From assembly GCF_003002025.1 (NCBI RefSeq), contig NZ_PVZB01000004.1:62001-126000 (forward strand): DNA of 64,000 nucleotides. The letters are read 5' to 3'. The DNA comes from Paraburkholderia sp. BL25I1N1. Lineage in GTDB: Bacteria > Pseudomonadota > Gammaproteobacteria > Burkholderiales > Burkholderiaceae. Shown in pieces: positions 1 through 8,802 of this stretch (the first letter of the stretch is position 1; each line of letters begins with the position of its first letter). The notes beneath the pieces are model-generated. The model searched no databases. It saw only the letters and a program-made list of their open reading frames with translations, and had not been told where the DNA came from. Position numbers and translations under genes: made by a program.

Positions 1-1
1 G

Positions 2-1396
2 AACAACGTCAACCTCGCCGACGACCGGGCACTGCAGCGCGCGCTCGAACAATGGCAGCCGAATTTCCTGGCGTGGTGGGGTGACATGGGCCCGGAAGGC
101 TCGCACGGCTACGACGTATATCTGCGTACCGCGGTCAGCGTCGACGCGGGCGGCTGGGCACATTTCGATCACGTGAAGATGCCGGACTACCGCTGGGGCA
201 TTTTTCTCACGCCCGGCGAGCAGGACCGCAAGATTCATTTCGGCGAACACAAGGGCGAAGCGGCCTGGCAGGACGTGCCCGGCGAACATCGCGCGAATCT
301 GCGCCGTATCATCGTGACCCAGGGCGACACCGAACCGGCGTCGGTCGAGCAGCAGCGCCACCTTGGTTTGACGGCGCCCTCCATGTACGACTTGCGCAAC
401 CTGTTCCAGGTGAACGTGGAAGAAGGCCGCCACCTGTGGGCGATGGTGTATCTGCTGCATCGCTACTTCGGCCGGGACGGCCGTGAGGAAGCCGAAGCAT
501 TGCTCGGCCGCCGTTCTGGCGACGACGACAATCCCCGCATTCTTGGCGCATTCAATGAAAAAACGCCGGACTGGCTCGCGTTTTTCATGTTCACGTACTT
601 TACCGATCGCGACGGCAAGTTTCAGTTGTCGGCGCTTGCCGAGTCTGGCTTCGATCCGCTCGCGCGCACCACCAGGTTCATGCTGACCGAAGAAGCGCAT
701 CACATGTTCGTGGGCGAATCGGGTGTATCTCGCGTGATCCAGCGCACTGCCCAGGTCATGAACGAACTGGGCACGGACGATGTCGCGAAGCTTCGCGCGG
801 CCGGCGTGATCGATCTGCCGACCATTCAGCGTTATCTGAACTTCCATTACTCGGTCACGATCGACCTGTTCGGCGCCGATCATTCGTCCAACGCGGCCAC
901 GTTCTATAGCTCGGGCCTCAAAGGTCGTTACGAAGAAAACAAGCGCGACGACGATCATCAGTTGAACGGCCAGAGCTACAAATTGCTCGACGTGCAGGAC
1001 GGAAAACTGGTCGAGCGCGAAGTGCCAATGCTTAACGCGATGAACGAAGTGCTGCGCGACGACTACATCAAGGACTCGGTGGCGGGCGTCGGGCGCTGGA
1101 ACAAGGTGCTCGAAAAAGCCGGCATCGATTTCCGCATGACGGTGCCGCATAAAGCGTTCAATCGGCAGATCGGCACATTCGCGGGCACGCGCGTGTCGCC
1201 CGACGGCCGCGTGGTCAGCGAAACCGAATGGGCCGCCAACGAGACGAAATGGCTCGCCACGCCGGAAGACCGCGCTTACGTCGCGTCGTTGATGGGACGC
1301 GTCACGCAAGCCGGCAAGTTCGCCAATTGGATCGCGCCGCCCGCGATGGGCGTGAACCGTCAGCCGGTCGATTTCGAATACGTGCGCTTCAACTGA
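2..1396 (+). CDS. boxB: Benzoyl-CoA 2,3-epoxidase subunit BoxB (5' end cut by window)
   Basis: BoxB is the di-iron oxygenase that converts benzoyl-CoA to its 2,3-epoxide in aerobic benzoate breakdown. The frame is open from base 2, before the first internal ATG at 86, so the true start lies left of the window. The visible 464 residues are close to the roughly 470 usual for BoxB, so only about ten residues are probably missing. Two E-x-x-H di-iron type motifs are visible: EEGRH after the NLFQVNV segment and EEAHH in the [12 protein letters not shown] stretch. It is followed 62 bases later by boxA, its reductase partner, which supports the call. Family identification is from recognised sequence. 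Confidence 0.95.
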   Translation, partial: NNVNLADDRALQRALEQWQPNFLAWWGDMGPEGSHGYDVYLRTAVSVDAGGWAHFDHVKMPDYRWGIFLTPGEQDRKIHFGEHKGEAAWQDVPGEHRANLRRIIVTQGDTEPASVEQQRHLGLTAPSMYDLRNLFQVNVEEGRHLWAMVYLLHRYFGRDGREEAEALLGRRSGDDDNPRILGAFNEKTPDWLAFFMFTYFTDRDGKFQLSALAESGFDPLARTTRFMLTEEAHHMFVGESGVSRVIQRTAQVMNELGTDDVAKLRAAGVIDLPTIQRYLNFHYSVTIDLFGADHSSNAATFYSSGLKGRYEENKRDDDHQLNGQSYKLLDVQDGKLVEREVPMLNAMNEVLRDDYIKDSVAGVGRWNKVLEKAGIDFRMTVPHKAFNRQIGTFAGTRVSPDGRVVSETEWAANETKWLATPEDRAYVASLMGRVTQAGKFANWIAPPAMGVNRQPVDFEYVRFN

Positions 1397-1458
1397 GCGC
1401 GCGAGCGGCGCTTGACGCGCGTGGCGCCAGTGCGCCGCATCTCAAGGTGGAGGAAGTC

Positions 1459-2700
1459 ATGAACGGCCCAGTATCGATCGAAGTTCTCAGGCAGCATCTG
1501 ATCGATCCGGAAATCTGCATTCGCTGCAATACGTGCGAAGAGACTTGCCCGGTCGATGCGATCACGCACGACGACAACAACTACGTGGTCAAGGCGGATA
1601 TCTGCAACGGCTGCATGGCGTGTGTGCCGCCGTGTCCGACTGGCGCGATCGACAACTGGCGCACGGTGCTGAAGGCCGACGCATATCCGATCGAAGAACA
1701 GTTCACCTGGGACGTCCTGCCGGAACAGAACACGATGGCCGTGCCCGCCGCGGACAAGTCGCCGGGCGCGGGCGGGTCGGGTGATACGCCCGCGGAGGCA
1801 GGCGGCATTGAAGTGGATACCGTGCGCGGTTCGGTCGTGCCGCCATGGTCCGCGGCGAAACCGTACGTGAACCTCTACACGCACAAGGAGCCCACTAGCG
1901 CGACGGTGGTCGGCAACTACCGGCTCACGGACGGCTCGACCGATAGCGACATTCATCATATTGTGCTGGATTTCGGATCGATGCCGTTTCCAGTGCTGGA
2001 AGGCCAGTCAATCGGTATTCTTCCACCCGGCGCGACCGCGGACGGCCGCACGCATCACGCGCGCCAGTATTCGATTGCGAGCCCGCGCGATGGCGAGCGG
2101 CCCGGTTACAACAACGTCTCGTTGACAGTCAAACGTGTTTCGCAGCAACACGGCGACTCGTTGGACGGTGTGTGTTCGAACTACCTGTGCGATCTGAAGA
2201 AGGGGGACGTGGTCAAGGTGATCGGCCCGTTCGGCGGCACCTTCCTGATGCCGAACCATCCGAACTCGCATCTGCTGATGATCTGCACCGGCACGGGCTC
2301 AGCGCCGATGCGTGCGATGACCGAGTATCGCCGCCGGCGTCGGCTGAAGGGCGCTACGGGCAAGTTGATGCTGTTCTTCGGCGCGCGGACCAAGGAAGAG
2401 TTGCCGTACTTCGGGCCGCTCACGAATCTGCCGAAGGATTTCATCGATACGAACCTGGCGTTCTCGCGCACGCCGGGTCAACCGAAGCGCTATGTTCAGG
2501 ACGCCATGCGCGAGCGCGCGGTCGATGTGGCGCAGATGCTCAAGGACGACAACACGCATATCTATGTGTGCGGGTTGAGGGGCATGGAGGATGGTGTGCT
2601 GCAGGCGCTCAAGGAGATTGGTGAGCAGCATCAGCTGGATTGGGAAGCGCTGTGGGTGAAGTTGAAGAAGGAGGGGAGGTTGCATCTGGAGACGTATTGA
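1459..2700 (+). CDS. boxA: Benzoyl-CoA oxygenase reductase component BoxA
   Basis: BoxA passes electrons from NADPH to BoxB. The 413-residue protein begins with a two-cluster ferredoxin domain ([12 protein letters not shown] and [12 protein letters not shown], about residues 17-65). A Pro/Gly/Ala-rich linker follows, then a ferredoxin-NADP reductase-like part with the flavin motif RQYSIASP and the nucleotide motif [12 protein letters not shown]. The open frame extends upstream to 1228, but ATG 1459 is preferred because a purine-rich Shine-Dalgarno (aaggtggagg) precedes it and the N-terminus then matches BoxA. It sits in an operon with boxB. A hairpin without a T-run (2699-2717) follows the stop. 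Confidence 0.94.
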   Translation: MNGPVSIEVLRQHLIDPEICIRCNTCEETCPVDAITHDDNNYVVKADICNGCMACVPPCPTGAIDNWRTVLKADAYPIEEQFTWDVLPEQNTMAVPAADKSPGAGGSGDTPAEAGGIEVDTVRGSVVPPWSAAKPYVNLYTHKEPTSATVVGNYRLTDGSTDSDIHHIVLDFGSMPFPVLEGQSIGILPPGATADGRTHHARQYSIASPRDGERPGYNNVSLTVKRVSQQHGDSLDGVCSNYLCDLKKGDVVKVIGPFGGTFLMPNHPNSHLLMICTGTGSAPMRAMTEYRRRRRLKGATGKLMLFFGARTKEELPYFGPLTNLPKDFIDTNLAFSRTPGQPKRYVQDAMRERAVDVAQMLKDDNTHIYVCGLRGMEDGVLQALKEIGEQHQLDWEALWVKLKKEGRLHLETY

Positions 2701-2754
2701 CCGGCTGGTGGCCGGTCGAGAATCGGCATGGGCACTGTGTGCCCGTGCCATAAG

Positions 2755-3150
2755 TCACCAGATGGTTTTAACGTGCGGATAGGCGCGGATCTTTTCGTCT
2801 TTCGTGATCAGCGGGACGGCAAACTTGCGCGCCGTCGCGACGATCATGCGGTCGGCGGGATCTTTGTGGAACTCGCCTGGAAGGTCGACCGACTTCGTCG
2901 CGATTTCAACATCGACCGGCACAAAGCGTACGGATTCGATCTCGGAAACTTTGGCAAGCCAACTGCTGACATCCATCGACAGCGCGAGCCTTTCTCGTTC
3001 CACGAGCATGGCGATCTCCCACGCGGAGATGGCCGAAACGGCGATCTCGCCGTCGGTCAATTCGTGCGCAATAGCCGTTTTTGCTTTCCTGCTCAAAGTC
3101 GGATCGCCCGTGGCCCACCAGACCAGCGTGTGGGTGTCCAGAACGATCAC
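2755..3150 (-). CDS. PIN-domain ribonuclease toxin (VapC-like)
   Basis: A 131-residue PIN domain protein, the expected length for a type II toxin RNase. The acidic residues that bind the catalytic metal are visible: Asp5 in VLDTHTLVWW, Glu45 in AISAWEIAML, Asp97/Asp100 in HKDPADRMIVATA, and Asp118 near the end. It starts with an ATGA overlap of four bases with the antitoxin gene upstream, the usual coupled arrangement. The fold and gene order identify a toxin; its RNA target cannot be told from sequence. All catalytic acids are present, so it looks intact. The pair sits alone between the box and pyrimidine loci. Confidence 0.9.
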   Translation of the reverse strand: MIVLDTHTLVWWATGDPTLSRKAKTAIAHELTDGEIAVSAISAWEIAMLVERERLALSMDVSSWLAKVSEIESVRFVPVDVEIATKSVDLPGEFHKDPADRMIVATARKFAVPLITKDEKIRAYPHVKTIW

Positions 3151-3383
3151 TCGGCGGCCTCCCAGTCGTCTTCTCCCACCGGCTTGGTCGGATCGTCGTA
3201 ATGCAAAACCGTGCCGCGCAACACCTCGAGCGGGCTGCGTTCGACGCCGCGGTAAGGGCGCACTTCTACCGCTGGTTTGCCATGGTCCGTAACAATCATG
3301 CTTTCCCCCGTAGATTCCACTTGCCTGAAGTATTCAAGCGCCTTGGCTTTGAACTCCGATTTCGATACCAGATTTCCCGGCAT
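3147..3383 (-). CDS. Antitoxin, Phd/YefM-like or related prevent-host-death family
   Basis: A 78-residue protein beginning with a compact DNA-binding half (VSKSEFKAKALEYFRQVE, then IVTDHGKPAVEVRPY, typical of Phd/YefM antitoxins). The C-terminal half is acidic and ends with EDDWEAAE, the part that usually wraps the toxin. It overlaps the PIN toxin start by four bases. Start ATG 3383 is the only sensible one. It lies directly downstream of a pair of ctatagtca direct repeats that probably form its own operator, fitting normal toxin-antitoxin autoregulation. Confidence 0.88.
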   Translation of the reverse strand: MPGNLVSKSEFKAKALEYFRQVESTGESMIVTDHGKPAVEVRPYRGVERSPLEVLRGTVLHYDDPTKPVGEDDWEAAE

Positions 3384-3391
3384 AATTGTAC

Positions 3392-3422
3392 CTATAGTCA
3401 GATGTCTATAGTCATAATTATA
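3392..3422 (-). promoter_or_regulatory. Toxin-antitoxin promoter and operator repeats
   Basis: Direct repeats ctatagtca lie at 3392-3400 and 3406-3414, 14 bases apart, each with a palindromic ctatag core. On the minus strand a perfect TATAAT (3422 to 3417) abuts them, about 35 bases before the antitoxin start. No convincing -35 box is seen. The repeats would sit over the transcription start, as expected for autorepression by the antitoxin complex (inference). Confidence 0.55.
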
Positions 3423-3464
3423 AGATGGAAATAGAAATATTTATAGCGGTCGATATCGACACAT

Positions 3465-4178
3465 CTATTTATTCGTTGACTCCGCCGAATCCACCTTCCC
3501 CGGCGACACCGCCCCACAAGCCCGAAGCACCAACTGCACCACCTCCTCCGTGGTCGCATCGAACGCCTTTTGCGTCAACGCGCGCTTGCCTTTTAGCGCG
3601 CGAATCTGCGCATCGAAGTCGGCATAGTGCTGTGTAGTAGCCCAGATCATATACATCAGCGTCTGCGCATTCACCGGCGCGAGCAGCCCGCGCGCGATCC
3701 AATCGTCGATCACCTTCACGCGGCTGTCGAGCCACGGCTTCACGCGCCCCGTGAGAATGTCCTCCATATGCTCCGCGCCGTGAATGATCTCGCTCGCCCA
3801 CACCTTCGAACCAAGCGGGCGGCGCCGCGACAGTTCCATTTTCGCGCGCACGTACCCGCCGATCGCTTCGACCGGGTCGTCGCTGCATTCGAACGTATCC
3901 GCCGCGCGATGCCAGTCTTCGAACAGGTCTTCCAGCACGCGTCGATAGAGCGCGAGCTTTGTCGGGAAGTAGTAATGCACGTTGGCTTTTGGTAAGCCCG
4001 CGCGCTCCGCGATCATCGCGGTGCTCGTACCGTCGAGTCCGCGCTCGGCGAAAACCGCCTCGGCGCACGCCAGAAGATGCGCTTCGTTCGACTCGCGAAT
4101 GTGCGCCTTGCGCCGCCGCAAAGGTGCGCGTGTTTCCTCGCTTTCCGTGATGTCTGCCGCCACGTCGTCGTCTCTCAT
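3465..4178 (-). CDS. TetR-family regulator, RutR-like (pyrimidine catabolism)
   Basis: A TetR regulator with an N-terminal helix-turn-helix (EAVFAERGLDGTSTAMIAER, then LPKANVHYYFPTKLALY) and a C-terminal part resembling RutR/YcdC (MELSRRRPLGSKVWASEI, ARGLLAPVNAQTLMYMIWA). RutR in E. coli responds to uracil. The frame opens at 4250 (261 residues), but ATG 4178 has GAAGG six bases upstream and gives 237 residues, nearer RutR; starts at 4196 or 4217 lack a Shine-Dalgarno. It is divergent from the reductive pyrimidine operon and a RutR-type palindrome lies between, so control of that operon is the natural inference. Confidence 0.85.
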   Translation of the reverse strand: MRDDDVAADITESEETRAPLRRRKAHIRESNEAHLLACAEAVFAERGLDGTSTAMIAERAGLPKANVHYYFPTKLALYRRVLEDLFEDWHRAADTFECSDDPVEAIGGYVRAKMELSRRRPLGSKVWASEIIHGAEHMEDILTGRVKPWLDSRVKVIDDWIARGLLAPVNAQTLMYMIWATTQHYADFDAQIRALKGKRALTQKAFDATTEEVVQLVLRACGAVSPGKVDSAESTNK

Positions 4179-4324
4179 GTTCGCCTTCGGCGGCATGGGT
4201 GCCGCGTCGCGCTTCATTCTAGTCGTTTGGCGCGCTGCCCACACGCGCATTCATCGCGCGCGCCGCAGGCATGCTGCGATGCAATGGCACGCTTCTCGCT
4301 ATGTTTCTCACCGCACGAAAGGTG

Positions 4325-4353
4325 TTGATTTGGCGAGTTTAATCAGTTACAAC
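4325..4353 (+). promoter_or_regulatory. Putative promoter of the pyrimidine operon
   Basis: A TTGATT (4325-4330), 17-base spacer and TACAAC (4348-4353) form a moderate sigma-70 promoter pointing at the hydrolase gene. It ends exactly where the palindrome begins, so a bound TetR dimer would block the start site. Inference from motif only. Confidence 0.4.
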
Positions 4354-4370
4354 CTGTCCAACTGGACAGG
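4353..4370. promoter_or_regulatory. RutR-type operator palindrome
   Basis: A perfect palindrome, cctgtcca-ac-tggacagg, with 8-base arms and a 2-base spacer. The half-site layout TGTCCA-NN-TGGACA resembles the E. coli RutR site as recalled (TTGACCA-NN-TGGTCAA), differing within the half site. It is the only strong dyad between the divergent TetR gene and the pyrimidine operon. Confidence 0.65.
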
Positions 4371-4519
4371 ATTGGAAGAGCGGCCGATACCCCAGGGTTT
4401 GCCCGCTGTATGAGAAGCGAGCGACGGCATCGAATCTGCACCGCCCCCGTGCGGGCACGCCCCAAAACCCGCCGCCGATGCACCAGTTTCATGTCGGTTC
4501 ACCGAAAGGAGCGAGACGA

Positions 4520-5800
4520 ATGAACGCGGTATCCGAAGCGCTGAAGCACGCTGAACCCACCACGTCGATCAAGGTCGACGGCAAGCGGCTGTGGGACAGC
4601 CTGATGACAATGGCAAAGATCGGCGCAACGCCCAAAGGCGGCGTCTGCCGCCTGGCGCTCACCGACCTCGATAAGGAAGGACGCGATCTGATCGTCAGTT
4701 GGGCGAAGGAAGCCGGCTGCACGGTCAGTGTGGACCAGATGGGCAATGTGTTCATGCGCCGCGCCGGCCGCAATCCCGCTGCGCTGCCGGTCATGACCGG
4801 TTCGCACGCCGACTCGCAGCCGACCGGCGGCCGCTTCGACGGCATCTACGGCGTGCTGGGCGGTCTCGAAGTGATTCGGAGTCTGAACGATCACGGTATC
4901 GAGACGGAACATCCGGTGGAAGTGGTGATCTGGACCAACGAGGAAGGCTCGCGTTTCGCGCCCGCGATGGTGGCATCGGGCGTGTTCGCCGGCGTGTTCA
5001 CGCTCGACTACGGTCTGTCGCGCAAGGATGTGGACGGCAAGACCATCGGCGACGAACTCAAGCGCATTGGTTATGCGGGCGATATTCCATGCGGCGGACG
5101 GCCGCTTCACGCGGCGTTCGAACTGCATATCGAACAGGGGCCTATTCTCGAAGCCGAACAGAAAACCATTGGCGTCGTGACCGACGCGCAAGGTCAACGC
5201 TGGTACGAAATCACGCTGACGGGACAGGAGGCGCACGCCGGTCCGACGCCGATGCCGCGCCGTCGCGACGCGTTGCTCGGCGCCGCGCGCGTAGTCGATC
5301 TGGTCAATCGTATCGGACTCGACAACGCGCCGTTCGGCTGTGCGACGGTCGGCATGATGCAGGTCTATCCGAACTCGCGCAACGTGATTCCGGGGCGTGT
5401 GTTCTTCACTGTCGATTTCCGTCATCCGGACGATGCCGTGCTCGCGAAAATGGACGCCGCCTTGCGCAAGGGCGTGGCTGACATCGCGAACGGTATCGGC
5501 CTCGAAACCGAACTCGAGCAGATCTTTTACTACGCGCCGGTCGCCTTCGACGAAGCTTGCGTGAAGTCCGTGCGCGCCGCTGCGGAACGCTTCGGTTATC
5601 CGCATCGCAACATGGTGTCCGGTGCGGGCCATGATGCCTGCTATCTGTCGCAGGTCGCGCCGACTTCGATGGTGTTCGTGCCGTGCGTGGACGGGATCAG
5701 TCACAACGAGATTGAGGACGCCACCTTCGAATGGATCGAGGCCGGCGCCAACGTGTTGCTGCACGCCATGCTGGAACGTGCGTGCGAGCCGGTTTCATGA
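4520..5800 (+). CDS. M20-family Zn hydrolase, probable beta-ureidopropionase / N-carbamoyl amino acid hydrolase
   Basis: This 426-residue amidohydrolase belongs to the allantoate/N-carbamoyl-amino-acid hydrolase group. Metal-site motifs are visible: TGSHADSQPTGGRFDG with His96 and Asp107, NEEGSRF at about 140-146, HIEQGP with His203, and the closing SHNEIE. GQEAHAGPTPM is the family's dimerisation/substrate motif. ATG 4520 is chosen over the upstream ATG 4478 because AAGGAG lies eight bases before it. In this operon it should hydrolyse N-carbamoyl-beta-alanine or N-carbamoyl-beta-aminoisobutyrate, the last step of reductive pyrimidine breakdown. Substrate is inferred from neighbours, since the family also includes allantoate and hydantoin enzymes. 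Confidence 0.9.
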   Translation: MNAVSEALKHAEPTTSIKVDGKRLWDSLMTMAKIGATPKGGVCRLALTDLDKEGRDLIVSWAKEAGCTVSVDQMGNVFMRRAGRNPAALPVMTGSHADSQPTGGRFDGIYGVLGGLEVIRSLNDHGIETEHPVEVVIWTNEEGSRFAPAMVASGVFAGVFTLDYGLSRKDVDGKTIGDELKRIGYAGDIPCGGRPLHAAFELHIEQGPILEAEQKTIGVVTDAQGQRWYEITLTGQEAHAGPTPMPRRRDALLGAARVVDLVNRIGLDNAPFGCATVGMMQVYPNSRNVIPGRVFFTVDFRHPDDAVLAKMDAALRKGVADIANGIGLETELEQIFYYAPVAFDEACVKSVRAAAERFGYPHRNMVSGAGHDACYLSQVAPTSMVFVPCVDGISHNEIEDATFEWIEAGANVLLHAMLERACEPVS

Positions 5801-5930
5801 CGCTTTAGCGGTTGCGGTCCTCATTACCCGTTTGACCCGCTTCACCGTAGTGCCCATAAAACATGCCGTCCCGGCTCCGCAGCGTGGCCGGCAGGAGCGG
5901 CTACGTCCTCACATCGAAGAAGGAACGAGT

Positions 5931-7280
5931 ATGGCCATCAAGCAAACCGGCGACATTGCCGCTCAGCGGCTCTCGCCCGAGCAGCTCTCATGCGAGTTTT
6001 CCGACATCGCGCCCTTGCTCGACGCAAGCGCTGCCGCCGCGGCGGCGAGCCGCTGCCACTACTGTTACGACGCGCCGTGCGTGAACGCCTGCCCGACGCA
6101 GATCGACATTCCCAGCTTCATTCGCAAGATCAGCAACGGCAATCTGAAGGGCGCGGCCGTGGATATTCTGTCGGCCAACCCGCTGGGCGGCATGTGCTCG
6201 CGCGTCTGCCCGACGGAAATTCTGTGCGAAGGCGCCTGCGTGCGTAACCATCAGGATGCGAAGCCGGTGGCGATCGGCGCGCTGCAACGCCACGCCACGG
6301 ATTGGGCGATGGCGCGCGGCGAAGTGCTTTTCAAGCGCGCGGCGGAAACCGGACGGCACGTCGCGGTGGTCGGCGCGGGTCCGGCGGGACTTGCTTGTGC
6401 GCATCGGCTCGCATTGGCGGGCCATAACGTGACGATCTACGACGCGCACGCAAAAGCCGGCGGCCTGAACGAATATGGCATCGCCGCCTATAAAACCGTC
6501 GATGACTTTGCACAGCGTGAAGTGGAGTGGCTGTGCTCGGTGGGCGGCATCGAGATCAAACACGGCGTCGCGCTCGGACGCGATGTCGACCTCGACACGC
6601 TGCGCAAGCAGCACGACGCCGTGTTTCTCGCGATCGGCCTGACCGGCGTGCGCGCGCTCGCGATGGACGGCGAAGACCTCGGCGGCGTGATGGATGCGGT
6701 GGACTTCATCGAGCAGGTACGCAGCGCGAGCGATCTCGGCACGGTGCCGGTTGGGCGCCGCGTGGTCGTGATCGGCGGCGGCAATACGGCGGTGGACGCT
6801 GCCGTGCAAAGCCGCAAGCTCGGCGCGACCTCGGTGACGATGGTGTACCGGCGCGGTGTCGAAGCGATGAGCGCGACCTGGGCCGAACGCGACTTTGCGC
6901 AGACCAGCGGCGTCACGCTCATCACGCATGCCACGCCGATGCGTTTGATCGGCGACGGCGGCGTGGTGACCGGTGTCGAATTCGCGCGTACGTCGAAAGA
7001 TGGTGGCGAGGAGCGCTTCGTGGTCGAAGCCGACATGGTGCTCAAGGCGATCGGTCAAGCGCTGGTGCCGGTCGGCATCGAGCGTGAGTTGCTGACGCTG
7101 GACGGCAGCCGTATCGCGGTCGATGCGAATGGCCAGACCTCGCTCGCGAACGTGTGGGCCGGCGGCGATTGCGCGGCCACCGGCGGCATCGACCTCACGG
7201 TGCAGGCGGTGCAGGACGGCAAGATCGCCGCTGCCGCGATCGATGCACAGTTCGCTCGTACAGCGGTGAAAGCCGCCTGA
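5931..7280 (+). CDS. preT: Dihydropyrimidine dehydrogenase electron-transfer subunit PreT
   Basis: PreT feeds electrons from a pyridine nucleotide to PreA for reduction of uracil and thymine. The 449-residue protein starts with an N-terminal iron-sulfur domain (Cys42, 45, 50, 54 in CHYCYDAPCVNACP, and Cys89, 93, 99, 103). Then comes an FAD Rossmann motif (GAGPAG, 148-153) and a second nucleotide motif (GGGNTAVDA, 282-290), as in the glutamate synthase small subunit family. The frame is open well upstream, but ATG 5931 has AAGGA seven bases before it and gives the normal PreT length. preA follows 68 bases later, matching the preTA arrangement. Confidence 0.94.
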   Translation: MAIKQTGDIAAQRLSPEQLSCEFSDIAPLLDASAAAAAASRCHYCYDAPCVNACPTQIDIPSFIRKISNGNLKGAAVDILSANPLGGMCSRVCPTEILCEGACVRNHQDAKPVAIGALQRHATDWAMARGEVLFKRAAETGRHVAVVGAGPAGLACAHRLALAGHNVTIYDAHAKAGGLNEYGIAAYKTVDDFAQREVEWLCSVGGIEIKHGVALGRDVDLDTLRKQHDAVFLAIGLTGVRALAMDGEDLGGVMDAVDFIEQVRSASDLGTVPVGRRVVVIGGGNTAVDAAVQSRKLGATSVTMVYRRGVEAMSATWAERDFAQTSGVTLITHATPMRLIGDGGVVTGVEFARTSKDGGEERFVVEADMVLKAIGQALVPVGIERELLTLDGSRIAVDANGQTSLANVWAGGDCAATGGIDLTVQAVQDGKIAAAAIDAQFARTAVKAA

Positions 7281-7348
7281 AGCGAATCGAGCCAAGCCAA
7301 ACGAAGCGTCATACCAGACAAAAAACAGCAGTCCCCAAGGAGCCGAAC

Positions 7349-8677
7349 ATGGCCGATCTGCGCTGTACGATTGCCGGCATTACTTCGCCGAATCCTTTCT
7401 GGCTCGCCTCCGCGCCGCCGACCGACAAAGCCTATAACGTGAACCGCGCTTTCGAAGCGGGCTGGGGCGGCGTGGTGTGGAAGACGCTCGGTCTCGACCC
7501 GCATGTGGTGAACGTCAGCTCGCGCTATGGCGCGGTGCAATGGAACGGCCAGCGCATGGCGGGCCTGAACAACATCGAACTGATTACCGACCGTCCGCTC
7601 GACGTCAATCTGAAGGAAATCGCGCAAGTCAAACGCGACTGGCCGGACCGCGCGATGATCGTCTCGCTGATGGTGCCGTGCAACGAGCGCGACTGGAAGT
7701 GGATTCTGCCGCTCGTCGAAGACACGGGCGCGGACGCGGTCGAACTGAATTTCGGCTGCCCGCACGGCATGAGCGAGCGCGGCATGGGCGCGGCGGTCGG
7801 CCAGGTGCCCGAGTATGTCGAGATGGTCACGCGCTGGGTCAAGGAAGGCACCAGGCTGCCGTGCCTCGTCAAGCTCACGCCGAACATCAGCGACATTCGA
7901 ACGGGTTCGCGCGCGGCCTACAAGGGCGGCGCGGATGGCGTGTCGCTGATCAACACGATCAACTCCATCGTCGCGGTCGATCTGGACGCGATGTCGCCGT
8001 TGCCGATGGTTGATGGCAAGGGCACGCACGGCGGCTACTGCGGCCCGGCCGTGAAGCCGATCGCGTTGAACATGGTCGCCGAAATCGCGCGCGATGTGGA
8101 AACGCCGAATCTGCCGATCTCCGGCATCGGCGGGATTTCGACATGGCGCGACGCCGCGGAATTCATGGTGCTCGGCGCGGGCAGCGTGCAGGTCTGCACG
8201 GCGGCCATGCACTATGGATTCCGTATCGTTTCCGACCTGACCGACGGCCTCTCCAACTGGATGGACGAAAAAGGCTACGCGACACTCGACGATATTCGCG
8301 GCCGCGCCGTCCAGAACGTCACCGACTGGAAGTACCTGAACCTCAAATACGATATCAAGGCGCGCATCGACCAGGACAAGTGCATCCAGTGCGGCTTGTG
8401 TCATATCGCCTGCGAAGACACGGCTCACCAGGCGATCATGAAAGAAAAAGATGGCGTCCGGCATTTTGAAGTGATGGACTCCGAATGTGTGGGCTGCAAT
8501 CTGTGCATGCATGTGTGTCCGGTCGAACAGTGCATCTCGATGGAACGCGTGGACAACGGCGAGTATGCGAACTGGACCACGCATTCGAACAATCCGGCGC
8601 GCGTGGACGCTGGGCTGAGCGCATCGGCGGACGCGGCTGAAACCGGCGAACCGGCGCACGCGGCAAAAGCCGCCTGA
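7349..8677 (+). CDS. preA: Dihydropyrimidine dehydrogenase catalytic subunit PreA
   Basis: PreA is the FMN subunit that reduces uracil and thymine to dihydro forms. The 442 residues hold a TIM-barrel like dihydroorotate dehydrogenase (LASAPPTDKAYN, LNFGCPHGMSERGMG, KLTPNISDI, SGIGGISTW) and a C-terminal two-cluster ferredoxin (Cys345, 348, 351, 355 and Cys380, 383, 386, 390). The start at 7349 is set by AAGGAG seven bases upstream. Position 150, where mammalian DPD has its catalytic cysteine in the GMGLACGQ loop, reads GMGAAVGQ, so valine takes that place. From memory other bacterial homologues read the same, so this may be normal for the family. Confidence 0.95.
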   Translation: MADLRCTIAGITSPNPFWLASAPPTDKAYNVNRAFEAGWGGVVWKTLGLDPHVVNVSSRYGAVQWNGQRMAGLNNIELITDRPLDVNLKEIAQVKRDWPDRAMIVSLMVPCNERDWKWILPLVEDTGADAVELNFGCPHGMSERGMGAAVGQVPEYVEMVTRWVKEGTRLPCLVKLTPNISDIRTGSRAAYKGGADGVSLINTINSIVAVDLDAMSPLPMVDGKGTHGGYCGPAVKPIALNMVAEIARDVETPNLPISGIGGISTWRDAAEFMVLGAGSVQVCTAAMHYGFRIVSDLTDGLSNWMDEKGYATLDDIRGRAVQNVTDWKYLNLKYDIKARIDQDKCIQCGLCHIACEDTAHQAIMKEKDGVRHFEVMDSECVGCNLCMHVCPVEQCISMERVDNGEYANWTTHSNNPARVDAGLSASADAAETGEPAHAAKAA

Positions 8678-8802
8678 AAACAGAGCGTGGTTGAAGGGAA
8701 CTGAAACAAACGCAGCGCTAGTACTGAACCTGTCATTCCCCAAAAGGCTCGACGCGCCGATAGAAGCCGCGCGGGTCTCAACGATCGAATGGAGAGCTCT
8801 AG

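Noticed and set aside
2724..2748. Hairpin ggcatgggcac / gtgcccgtgcc after boxA
   Set aside because: No T-run on either side and one mismatch; not called as a terminator.
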